Shown: positions 8,897 to 18,243 of the stretch, piece by piece
Layout of the letters: each line of letters opens with the position of its first letter
Numbering within the stretch: position 1 is the stretch's first letter
Assembly: GCA_903906315.1 (NCBI GenBank)
Contig: CAIVJW010000159.1
Location: forward strand, 1-54,177
DNA length: 54,177 nucleotides
DNA from: an uncultured delta proteobacterium
Lineage (GTDB): Bacteria; Myxococcota_A; Polyangia; Polyangiales; Polyangiaceae
Direction: 5' to 3'
Translations under genes and position numbers: made by a program
The notes under the pieces: model-generated
Seen by the model: the letters and a program-made list of their open reading frames with translations, nothing else
Told to the model about the DNA's origin: nothing
Database searches by the model: none

Positions 8897-8919
8897 CCGT
8901 GGGGCGCGACGCCCCGCGG
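8897..8919 (+). terminator. Hairpin downstream of rpsU
   Basis: A 10-pair stem (CCGTGGGGCG with CGCCCCGCGG, one G-T wobble) closed by a CGA loop, followed by ACTCGTTTCG. It lies 60 bases after the rpsU stop and 87 bases before the phosphofructokinase start, in the right place to end rpsU transcripts. The T-tract is short. Confidence 0.5.
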
Positions 8920-9006
8920 ACTCGTTTCGATTCACGAAGAGGCGCCGGCGCGTCTCGACCGGCGAAGTGGCGCCCGCGCCGATCGCGAGCGAACGTGGAG
9001 GAGACC

Positions 9007-10302
<1,296 letters not shown>

Positions 10303-10303
10303 C

Positions 10304-11134
10304 GTGGCCCCCGGGCCGACCAAGCCGTACCTCTCGCTGCCCCGCCCGTGGCTCGTCGCCCATCGCGGCGGGGCCACCCTCGCGCCGGAGAACACGCTCG
10401 CCGCGTTCGACGAGGGCGTCCGCCACGGAGCGGTGTGCCTCGAGCTCGACGTGCGCCTCACGCGCGACGGCGTGGTGGTGGTGTCCCACGACGACGACAC
10501 GACGCGCGTGACGAGCATGCCGGGCACGATCGAGCAGCGCACGCTCACGGAGGTCGAGCGGCTCGACGCGGGCTGCCGGTACTCGCGCGACGGCGGCAGG
10601 ACGTTCCCGTTCCGCGCGCGCGCGCTCCGCATCCCGACGCTGCGCGAGGTGCTCCTCGCCTACCCCGAGCTGCGCCTCAACATCGACGCGAAGACGCGCG
10701 ACGCCGCGCTCGCCGAGGCCCTCGTGGCGGTGATCCGGGGCGCGCGCGCGGTCGGTCGGGTGTGCGTCGGGTCCGCGCACGACGACCAGGGCGAGCGGCT
10801 GCGCGCGATCCTGCCCGAGGCGTGTCATTTCCTCCCGCGCCACGCCGCCGCGCGGCACCTCCTCGCGGCCCGCGCGGGCGGGCTCCTCGAGTGGATCTGC
10901 CCGGGCGGGTGGGACGTGGCCGCCGTGCCGGCGCGGGCGGGCGCGATCACGCTGATCGACGCCGGCGTCGTGCGCCGCCTGCACGCGCGCGGGCTCGCCG
11001 TGTTCGTGTGGACGATCGACGACGAGGACGAGATGCGGAGCCTCATCGCGATGGGCGTCGACGGCGTGATGACCGACCGGCCCGATCGCCTGGCGCGCGT
11101 CCTCGCGGGCGATCGCGCCAGTCGCGCGCGATAG
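10304..11134 (+). CDS. Glycerophosphodiester phosphodiesterase family protein (276 aa)
   Basis: The hallmark residues are present: AHRGG near residue 19, PENTLAAF, ELDVRLTRDGVVVVSHD (metal and acid/base residues) and NIDAKT. The C-terminal TIDDEDEMRSLIAMGVDGVMTDRP closes the TIM barrel. Such enzymes split glycerophosphodiesters into glycerol 3-phosphate and an alcohol. No signal peptide is visible, so it is probably cytoplasmic. A GTG start one base after the phosphofructokinase stop indicates an operon; glycerol 3-phosphate can feed glycolysis, which agrees with the neighbour. It converges with the histidine kinase gene. Confidence 0.9.
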   Translation: MAPGPTKPYLSLPRPWLVAHRGGATLAPENTLAAFDEGVRHGAVCLELDVRLTRDGVVVVSHDDDTTRVTSMPGTIEQRTLTEVERLDAGCRYSRDGGRTFPFRARALRIPTLREVLLAYPELRLNIDAKTRDAALAEALVAVIRGARAVGRVCVGSAHDDQGERLRAILPEACHFLPRHAAARHLLAARAGGLLEWICPGGWDVAAVPARAGAITLIDAGVVRRLHARGLAVFVWTIDDEDEMRSLIAMGVDGVMTDRPDRLARVLAGDRASRAR

Positions 11135-11157
11135 CCGCGACCGAGGCGCGACGAGGC

Positions 11158-14127
11158 CTAGGCGAGCGCCTCGCGGACGCGGGCCGCGAAGACCTTGCCC
11201 TCGAACGGCTTCTGGACGAACACGACGCGGCTTCCGACGCCGTGACGAGCCACGGTGTCCGGCGTGTAGCCCGACATGAAGAGGCATCGCACGCCCGGGA
11301 CGCGCGCGTTCACGCGCTCGGCGAGGTCCACGCCGCTCATGCCGGGCATCACGACGTCGGTGACGAGCAGCCGGATGGCCGCCCCGTGCTGCTCCGCGAG
11401 GGCGATCGCGTCGTCGGGGCGGCTGGCGGAGAGGACCTCGTAGCCGAGCCGCCGGAGGATCTGCGCGCACAAGCGGAGCACCGCCGGCTCGTCCTCGACG
11501 ACCAGCACCAGCTCACCGGCCCCCTTGCGCGTCGGCTCCACCGCCGCCTCGACCGCCGGCTCGATCTTCGATCCGTCGGCGGCGACGGGCAGGTAGACGC
11601 GGAAGACCGCGCCGGATCCGGCGAGGCTCTCCACCTCGACGGCGCCGCCGTTCTGCCGCGCGATGCCGTACACGGTGGCGAGGCCGAGGCCGCTGCCGCG
11701 ACCGACCTCCTTCGTCGTGAAGAAGGGCTCGAACACGTGCGGCAGCACCTCGGAAGCGATCCCGGTGCCGCTGTCGGTCACCGTGAGGCGCACGTACTCG
11801 CCCGGCGCGATCCCGTCGTGCCCCTGGCAGAAGGCCGGGTCGAGCGCGACGTTGCCCGTCTCGATGGCGATCTTTCCGACGCCCGCGATCGCGTCGCGCG
11901 CGTTCACGCAGAGGTTGGCGAGCACCTGATCGATCTGCGAGGGGTCGACGCGGACGCGCCGGAGGCCGAAGCCGGGCGACCACAGGAGGTCGATGTCCTC
12001 TCCGATCAGCCGCCGCAGCATCTTGAGCATGCCGGCGACGGTGTCGTTCAGGTCGAGCACCTTCGGCTCGACCACCTGCTTGCGCGCGAACGTGAGGAGC
12101 TGGCGCGTCACCTGGGCGGATCGATCGGCGGCCTCCCGGATCTGCTCGAGGTCGTCGCGGGCTTCCTCGCCCCAGTCCCCGCGCTGCAGGAGCAGCTCCG
12201 CGTAGCCGCGGATGACCGCGAGCATGTTGTTGAAGTCGTGCGCCACGCCGCCCGCGAGCCTCCCGACGGACTCGAGCTTCTGCGCCTGCTCGAGGCTGCG
12301 CTGCAGGGTGCGCTCGACGGTGAGGTCCTTCGCGATCGACAGGAGCCTCTGCTCGCCGCGGATCGTGAGGACGACGCCGGAGTAGCCCACCATGACGGGC
12401 TTGCCGCCCCGGGCGCGGAGGGTGAGCTCGAGCCCGTCGACGCGGCCGTCGTCCCGGATGCCCTTCGAGAGGCGGGCGCGGTCCTCGGCCGACACCCAGC
12501 CGAGCTCGACCGAGGTGCGCCCGATGGCCTCCTCGCGCGAGTAGCCCGACAGCGCGACGAAGCGCTCGTTCACGGCGAGGTACGTCCCGTCGTCGACGCG
12601 GCTCAGCGTCATCATGATCGGGGCGTGGTCGAACGCGGCCGCGAAGCGCTCCTCGCTCTCGCGCAGGCGGTCGGTCACGATCCGCTGCTCGGTCTGGTCG
12701 TCGGCGAGCGCCGCGAAGTGCTCGACGTCGCCCGCCGCGTCGCGCACGCACTGAACGGCGAGCCGCACGTGGAGAGGGCGACCATCCTTGCGCACGAAGC
12801 GCTTCTCCAGCGTGTAGCCGTCCTGCTCGCGGGCGATCACGCGCTGAAACTCGGCCACGTCCGCGGCGAGGTCCTCGGGGTGGGTCAGCTCGGCCCACGT
12901 CCGCCCGAGCAGCTCCTCGCGCGAGTAGCCCAGCATCGAGCACATGCGGTCGTTGACGGCGATCCAGCCCTTGGCCGGAGAGGTGAGCGCCGCGCCGACG
13001 AGCGGGAGGTCGAAGTAGCTGCGGAAGCGCGCCTCCGTCTCGGCCTGCGCACGCCGCAGCGCCGCGGCCCTGCGACGCTGACGGCCGAGCGCGAGCGCGG
13101 CGACCGACGCGGCGGCGGAGACGAGGAGTCCGCCAATCAGCGACCCCTGCGCCTCGAGCAAGCCGACCCGACCGGCGAACGAAGGCAGCGATCGATAGCG
13201 GAAGGTCCACGGGCGGCCGAACACGTCGACGGTGGAGGTGCGCTCGTGCGCGGGAGGATCGGTCGGGCGCCCGACGTCGGCGTCGACGCTGCCGTACAGC
13301 CGCGCCTCGGGACTGGGTGAGTCGGCGGCGAAGACGTCGAAGGCCACGCCCACGGGCGCTACGCGGAGCGCGCGATCCACGAGGTCCCGGACGCGAATGG
13401 GGCTGTACGCGAAGCCGACGAGCGCAGCGCGGCGATCGGCGACCGTCTCGAGGGGCGCGCCGCGGCGATACATGGGCAGGTACATGAGCAGCCCGATCTG
13501 CGGATCCTGCGGAGTCTCCTGAACGAGCACGACGGGGCCCGCCAGCGCGGCCTCACCACCGTCGCGCGCGCGCTCGATCGCGGCGCGCCTCGTCGGCTCG
13601 GAGAGCATGTCGAAGCCGAGGGCGCGGCGATTGCGCCAGTCGACGGGCTCGAGGTACATGACCGGCACGTAGGCGTCGCGGGCGCCGGGCGGCCACACGC
13701 GGAAGTCCACGAGCCCATCGGCGCGGACTCTGGCGACGTGCCCGTCGACGTCCCCGGGCGTGAGCCACAGGGCCACCCCGACGCCCAGGATCCCCGGGTA
13801 GTGCTCGGCGAAGCGGAGGCTGTCGACGTAGCGATGCCAGTCCTCGCGCGACACCTCGGGGAGCACCTGGAACAGGCCGGCCCCGCCGCGGAGGACCTGC
13901 TCGTCGTCGCGCAGCCGCCGCGTGACACGGGCCTCGAGGTGGCTCGTCCGCTCGACGAATTCGGCGCGCGACCGCCCGACCGAGGCCGAACGAAGCGCCG
14001 CGTCGAGCAGGAGCGTGAGGGCGATCCCCGACAGCAAGACGAATATCGGGAGCAACGCAAAGAGGCGCTCGCCGACGCCCGACGGGGCGGCGTCCGGTAG
14101 GCGAAGGGGCGCGTTCTGCGTCGACAT
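11158..14127 (-). CDS. CHASE-PAS-PAS hybrid sensor histidine kinase (989 aa)
   Basis: Rough order: membrane segment 24-42, a large extracytoplasmic CHASE-type domain to about 310 (HYPGILGVGVALWL, VMYLEPVDWRNRRALGFDM), second membrane segment 330-350, PAS 370-480, PAS 495-605, dimerisation/phosphoacceptor with GGVAHDFNNMLAVIRGYAELL, ATPase domain (NLCVNARDAI, GSGLGLATVYGI) and a C-terminal receiver (VVMPGMSGVDL). HDFNN-type kinases phosphorylate their own receiver or pass the signal on through an HPt protein. I took the ATG at 14127 rather than one 13 codons upstream because MSTQN starts a plain cytoplasmic tail; neither has a clear ribosome-binding site. No separate response regulator adjoins. 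CHASE ligands in general are small molecules; the one here is unknown. Confidence 0.9.
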   Translation of the reverse strand: MSTQNAPLRLPDAAPSGVGERLFALLPIFVLLSGIALTLLLDAALRSASVGRSRAEFVERTSHLEARVTRRLRDDEQVLRGGAGLFQVLPEVSREDWHRYVDSLRFAEHYPGILGVGVALWLTPGDVDGHVARVRADGLVDFRVWPPGARDAYVPVMYLEPVDWRNRRALGFDMLSEPTRRAAIERARDGGEAALAGPVVLVQETPQDPQIGLLMYLPMYRRGAPLETVADRRAALVGFAYSPIRVRDLVDRALRVAPVGVAFDVFAADSPSPEARLYGSVDADVGRPTDPPAHERTSTVDVFGRPWTFRYRSLPSFAGRVGLLEAQGSLIGGLLVSAAASVAALALGRQRRRAAALRRAQAETEARFRSYFDLPLVGAALTSPAKGWIAVNDRMCSMLGYSREELLGRTWAELTHPEDLAADVAEFQRVIAREQDGYTLEKRFVRKDGRPLHVRLAVQCVRDAAGDVEHFAALADDQTEQRIVTDRLRESEERFAAAFDHAPIMMTLSRVDDGTYLAVNERFVALSGYSREEAIGRTSVELGWVSAEDRARLSKGIRDDGRVDGLELTLRARGGKPVMVGYSGVVLTIRGEQRLLSIAKDLTVERTLQRSLEQAQKLESVGRLAGGVAHDFNNMLAVIRGYAELLLQRGDWGEEARDDLEQIREAADRSAQVTRQLLTFARKQVVEPKVLDLNDTVAGMLKMLRRLIGEDIDLLWSPGFGLRRVRVDPSQIDQVLANLCVNARDAIAGVGKIAIETGNVALDPAFCQGHDGIAPGEYVRLTVTDSGTGIASEVLPHVFEPFFTTKEVGRGSGLGLATVYGIARQNGGAVEVESLAGSGAVFRVYLPVAADGSKIEPAVEAAVEPTRKGAGELVLVVEDEPAVLRLCAQILRRLGYEVLSASRPDDAIALAEQHGAAIRLLVTDVVMPGMSGVDLAERVNARVPGVRCLFMSGYTPDTVARHGVGSRVVFVQKPFEGKVFAARVREALA

Positions 14128-14264
14128 GTGGGCTGGAACTCTATCCGACCATCGGCGCGCCCCCACCAGGCTTGAGGGCTCCGAGCCGTCCTTTCAACCA
14201 TTGACCGGGCCGCCGCCCGAACCGCGCCTTGCAGCCTCATGCGCGCCCAGGGAGGATGCCCGCG

Positions 14265-15434
14265 ATGAGCCCTCCCCTCGCCTCGCGCGCGGCCCTCATG
14301 GGCCTCGCGGCGCTGATCGCGGCCTGCTCGAGCGCCGACCCGCCCGCCGGGGGCGGATCGACCGCCGACGCCGCGCCGCCGAGCTACGAGGACCCGGCCG
14401 CGGGGTTCGACGACGCGGCCGTGGCCGAGCTGCGCGCGCACGGGTACGGCAAGTACCTCGGCAAGTTCGAGCCCTCGGCGACCGAGCCGACGGACACCGC
14501 GACCTACTTCACGTTCGCGCCCGACAAGAAGGGCCCGATCTGCATGCAAGGGACGCCGTTCAAGGCCTCGATTCGACCCGGCACGACCGACGACCTCCTC
14601 ATCTACCTGCAGGGTGGCGGCGCGTGCTGGACGGGGACGTGCTGGGCGAACACGGGAACCTCGGGCGGCCCCTGGCCGGTGGGCTGGACCGACGGCGACC
14701 TCGAGAAGAACCCGCTCGGCGCGCTGCCCCTGCTCACCGTGGGCTACTGCGACGGATCGGTGTTCGCGGGCGACGGCGAGATGAAGGACGCCGAGAACGG
14801 CGCCCCCGACGGCGTGCGCTACCACCACGGGCTCGCGAACCTGTCGGCGGCGCTCGACGCCGGCAAGCGCGCGTACCCGAGCCCGCGCCGCATCGTGCTC
14901 ATCGGATCAAGCGCGGGTGGCTACGGCACGATCCTGTCGACGGCCGTCGTGAGGCTGCTCTGGCCGCACACGCACCTGTTCGTCGTCGACGACGCGGGCC
15001 CGGGCCTGACGAACCCGAAGCTGCCCGCGATGTACGCGACGATGGTGAAGGAGTGGAACCTCGCCGACCGCATCCTGCCGAGCTGCGCGGAGTGCCAGAA
15101 GGGCCAGTTCCTGCCCCTCGCCGGCTGGGCGCTCGCGCACGATCCGACGCTGCGCTTCGGGCTGTTCAGCTCGTACGCGGACGAGGTCGTGAGCCACGAC
15201 TTCCTCTCGATGACCGGCGGCACCTTCCGCACGCTGCTGCTCGCCGAGTCGGGCGCGGTGCACGACGCCTTCCCCACCCGCTTCGAGCGCTACTTCATCG
15301 ACGGCGTGCAGCACACCGCGCTGCTCGCGGGCTACTACGACGTCCGCGCCGCCGACGTGGGCCTGCCCGAGTGGACGCGGCGCATGATCGACGGCGAGGA
15401 CGGCTGGGCCGACGCGCTCGCGCCGATCGAGTAG
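14265..15434 (+). CDS. Pectin acetylesterase-like lipoprotein (389 aa)
   Basis: Start at 14265 is preceded by GGGAGG about 10 bases away and gives a signal peptide ending LIAACSS, a lipobox. The mature protein has the pectinacetylesterase-family landmarks: LIYLQGGGACW (oxyanion region), GSSAGGYG (nucleophile Ser), a downstream Asp in VDDAGPG and a late His in DGVQHTALL. In plants such enzymes deacetylate pectin; bacterial homologues act on various acylated substrates or are of unknown function, so the substrate here is open. Being lipid-anchored it would act at the cell surface. Divergent from the kinase gene, convergent with the next. Confidence 0.82.
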   Translation: MSPPLASRAALMGLAALIAACSSADPPAGGGSTADAAPPSYEDPAAGFDDAAVAELRAHGYGKYLGKFEPSATEPTDTATYFTFAPDKKGPICMQGTPFKASIRPGTTDDLLIYLQGGGACWTGTCWANTGTSGGPWPVGWTDGDLEKNPLGALPLLTVGYCDGSVFAGDGEMKDAENGAPDGVRYHHGLANLSAALDAGKRAYPSPRRIVLIGSSAGGYGTILSTAVVRLLWPHTHLFVVDDAGPGLTNPKLPAMYATMVKEWNLADRILPSCAECQKGQFLPLAGWALAHDPTLRFGLFSSYADEVVSHDFLSMTGGTFRTLLLAESGAVHDAFPTRFERYFIDGVQHTALLAGYYDVRAADVGLPEWTRRMIDGEDGWADALAPIE

Positions 15435-15575
15435 GGCCGCGCGCAGCGGCGACCCGTCCGCCCCGCGCGGGCGATCCGGCCTCGGGCCCGCCGATCGATC
15501 CCGCCGGGAGCGACGCGGCACGAGGCGCCTCGGGACGCGTCGCGCAGGCCGACCGCGCAAGCCCGGCGCGCGCGG

Positions 15576-16181
15576 CTACCGGGGCGGATCCACGACGCGG
15601 ACCGTGCCGAGCACGTACGGCCGCGACCGGGGCACGCACACGGTGCGCAGGTCGCCGATCACGATCGCGTTCGCGGTGACGGACTGCCGATCGAACAGCA
15701 CGGTCACCGCGCCGCCGGGCGCGGCCGTCACCTCGAGGTCGATCTCGACGCTCGGCGGCGTGTAGCCGTCGCCCTTCTCGACGCGGGCCGGCAGGACCAG
15801 GTGGACGCCGGCCGCGTCGTGCCACGCGCGCGCCCCGGGGCGCACGTTGGGCGTGCCCGTGTCCGCCACGACGCGCACCGAGCCCTCGACGACGCGCGCG
15901 CCCGGCCCGACGACCCAGTCGGTGGTCATGTCGGTGATGTAGTTGAGGCCCAGGTACGAGAGCGTCCCCGAGGGCGCGCTGTCGATGCGGACGGTGAAGC
16001 GACTGCCCGACGCCTGCACCTCGGGCAGCGTGACGACGGCGCTCCACGTCTGGCCGCCCGGCCCGCGCGAGCACTCGAGCGGCGCGCGCACGACCACCTC
16101 GTGCGCCATCGCGGCGGTGGTCACGAGCGAGGCGGAGGCGAGCGCCCCTGCCAGACGAAACGGTCGAAAGCCCGGTGCCAT
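15576..16181 (-). CDS. Secreted hypothetical protein (201 aa)
   Basis: The ATG at 16181 is preceded by GGAGGGAG and opens a classical signal peptide (MAPGFRPFRLAGALASASL then TTAAMA, predicted cleavage before HEVVV). The mature part is beta-rich, ends with an Arg/Pro tail and contains two cysteines (ECSRGPGG and TVCVPRSRP) that could pair. It has no membrane segment or lipobox, so it is probably periplasmic or released. I do not recognise the family; nothing points to an enzyme active site. It lies 118 bases downstream of the Cys-rich lipoprotein gene on the same strand. Confidence 0.65.
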   Translation of the reverse strand: MAPGFRPFRLAGALASASLVTTAAMAHEVVVRAPLECSRGPGGQTWSAVVTLPEVQASGSRFTVRIDSAPSGTLSYLGLNYITDMTTDWVVGPGARVVEGSVRVVADTGTPNVRPGARAWHDAAGVHLVLPARVEKGDGYTPPSVEIDLEVTAAPGGAVTVLFDRQSVTANAIVIGDLRTVCVPRSRPYVLGTVRVVDPPR

Positions 16182-16299
16182 CGCTGGGCGCTCCCTCCGC
16201 GCGGCGGGGCGTGCGGGTCGCGTCACCGCGCCGAGCCGCCCCGTGGCATGTCGCCCAGCATACTCCTCCGAGCGGCGACGTTCGAGCGCCGCGACCCGG

Positions 16300-17163
16300 T
16301 CAGTACGCGTGGACGAGAGGGCGGACCTCGCTGCACGGCCGGCAGAGCGAGTTGGGGAGCCCGGAGTTTCTCCGGGTGCGCCCGGCGACGGCCTTGAAGA
16401 CGGGGCCGCTCTTCTCCTCGTCGCACTGGATGCAAGGGTTCAGCGTGCCGTCCGGTAGCTGGTAGGGGCTCCCGAGCTCGGCGAGGCAGACCGCGAGGCA
16501 CTGCTCCTTCGTGTGGACGGTGTCCCAGTACCAGGCCTCCGCGCACGGCCGCTCGAACCCGAGCTGCTCGAGGCAGGCGACGTTCGCCGCCTCGCCGCCG
16601 CCCTGGAGGCCGCACTCGCGCACCGGCGCGGCGAGGTCGTTCTCGCGCACGTACACGGCCAGGTTCGCGAGCGACGAGCAGGCCCCGCACCGACCGAAGT
16701 GCGTCGGCCTCGCGCCGGCCGCGAGGGCCTCGGCCTCGGTCGCGTACGTGACGAGATCGTACGGGCGCGGCGCCTGCCCCGCGCTGCCGCCGAGCACGAC
16801 CCCGCACACGGTGCCCTCGGGGTCGGGCTTCGGCGCAGGCCCCGCGTAGGGATCGCCCGCGATCGGAGCGGTCGGCGTCGAGAGCGCGTAGCCCTCGACG
16901 AGCGCGCGCACGAACGCCGCGTCGTAGTCCGGGGGCGTGAAGTCCTTGCCGCCGCACGAGCAGGACGGCCGGCACAGGTCGGCGCCGACGCCCGTCTTCG
17001 CGTTCGGGCGCCCGAAGAGGCTCGCGCAGCCGTCGAGGGTCGCCCCCGCGTCGGCGCCCGCGGGCGAGGCCGCGCCGGGATCGGTCGAGCACGCGGCGAC
17101 GACGACGGCGGCGAGCGTGGGGGCCGCGGTCGCGCCGATCCGGCGAACGATCGCGAGGATCAC
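16300..17163 (-). CDS. Cys-rich lipoprotein of unknown function (287 aa)
   Basis: Starts with GTG at 17163, overlapping the TGA of the CPBP protease gene as GTGA. The signal peptide ends VVVAACST (lipobox). The mature protein has about 17 cysteines, among them CSCGG near residue 70, RCGACSSLANLAVY, CAEAWYWDTVHTKEQCLAVC, NPCIQCDEE and a C-terminal LCRPCSEV. The block SGPVFKAVAGRTRRNSG is well ordered and looks like a conserved core, so this is probably a true extracellular domain held by disulphides rather than random sequence. I cannot name the family. Translational coupling to the CPBP gene suggests a joint role in the envelope. Confidence 0.65.
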   Translation of the reverse strand: MILAIVRRIGATAAPTLAAVVVAACSTDPGAASPAGADAGATLDGCASLFGRPNAKTGVGADLCRPSCSCGGKDFTPPDYDAAFVRALVEGYALSTPTAPIAGDPYAGPAPKPDPEGTVCGVVLGGSAGQAPRPYDLVTYATEAEALAAGARPTHFGRCGACSSLANLAVYVRENDLAAPVRECGLQGGGEAANVACLEQLGFERPCAEAWYWDTVHTKEQCLAVCLAELGSPYQLPDGTLNPCIQCDEEKSGPVFKAVAGRTRRNSGLPNSLCRPCSEVRPLVHAY

Positions 17164-18119
17164 GAGGCGACCTCCTCGGCGTCGACCGGGATCGGCCTCG
17201 ACGCGCGCGTGACGACCGCGGCGATCGCGAGGGCCACGATCGACCCGCCGGCGAGGATCAGCGCGGCGGCCGGCATGCCGTACACCTTCGGCAGCGACGC
17301 CGTGACGAGCCAGCCTCGCGCGTGCGCGATGGACACCAAGTTATAGCCGAAGTGCAGCGCGACCGGCGCGGCGAGGCCGCCCGACGCATGACGAGCCGCG
17401 CCGCACGCGAGGCCGAGGCAGGTCGCCGACACGACGCGCACGAGGCCCGCACCGCCCGGCACGCCGAGGTGCATCGCGCCGAACACGGCCGCGGAGCCGA
17501 TCGTCGCGAAGCCGCCGTCGCGCAGCGATCGGAAGAGGGCGCGCGCCCCGCGGACGACGATCCCCTCGGAGAGGAGCTCGGCGGGCAGGCTGCGTGGCGC
17601 CTCGACCGCGGTCGGCCCGGGCGCGGTGAGCCGCCGCAGCGCGGACCAGACCGCGCCGCGAAACAGGAGCTCCTCGGTGAACGGCGCGAACAGCGTCGTC
17701 CACGCGAGCGTCAGCGCGAGGTCCCCCTCACGCACCGCGCGGCCGAACTGGCCGAGATCCTGGCGGGCAACGTCGGCGCCGCCGCGGCGCAGCTCCGCGA
17801 GCAGCGTCGGCAGCGCGATCGCGATCGCGACGCCGAAGGCCAGCACCCACACGATCGGCGCGGCCACCGCGGCCGCGGCCACCGCGCGCCCCTTCGCGCC
17901 CCGGAGCCCGAGCTCCGCGCGCGGGTCGTCGAGCAAGGCCCACGCGAGGCCGATCCCGAGGACCAGCGTGACCGTCTGCGCGAGCGGCAGGAACTCCTCG
18001 ATCGTCAACTGCCGCGCGACCGCGGCCGGCAGGAGCAGCGCGCCGTAGTCGAGGGCGAGGCGCGTGACGACCACCCACGCGACGGCGAGGACGACGAGCT
18101 TCAACGGGGCGGATCGCAT
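17160..18119 (-). CDS. CPBP family intramembrane glutamic endopeptidase (319 aa)
   Basis: Polytopic membrane protein with about eight hydrophobic segments. The three motifs of the CaaX/bacteriocin-processing (Abi) family are present: EELLFRG (motif 1, Glu-Glu and Arg), FGAMHL (motif 2 His) and HFGYN (motif 3). Family members cleave prenylated proteins or anti-sigma factors, or confer bacteriocin immunity; the substrate here is unknown. I placed the start at 18119 because MRSAPLKLVVLAVAW begins the first membrane segment; the longer open frame upstream would overlap the divergent OPT gene. The next gene starts inside its stop codon, so the Cys-rich lipoprotein may be its partner. Confidence 0.88.
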   Translation of the reverse strand: MRSAPLKLVVLAVAWVVVTRLALDYGALLLPAAVARQLTIEEFLPLAQTVTLVLGIGLAWALLDDPRAELGLRGAKGRAVAAAAVAAPIVWVLAFGVAIAIALPTLLAELRRGGADVARQDLGQFGRAVREGDLALTLAWTTLFAPFTEELLFRGAVWSALRRLTAPGPTAVEAPRSLPAELLSEGIVVRGARALFRSLRDGGFATIGSAAVFGAMHLGVPGGAGLVRVVSATCLGLACGAARHASGGLAAPVALHFGYNLVSIAHARGWLVTASLPKVYGMPAAALILAGGSIVALAIAAVVTRASRPIPVDAEEVAS

Positions 18120-18243
18120 GCGGTGGCGAGCATACGCGCCGGGGCGGCTGCGGGCAGGGCGTTCGGGCGATCGACGCACGCCCCGCGCGTTGCAGCGGGG
18201 GGCGTCGGTTTCCGCCGAGGGTCGCGTCGAGTAAGCCCGCACA

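Noticed and set aside
10348-13320. 990-codon open frame on the plus strand
   Set aside because: It spans the glycerophosphodiesterase gene and the antisense strand of the histidine kinase; its product is Arg/Ala/Asp-rich with no domain, a shadow frame caused by high GC.
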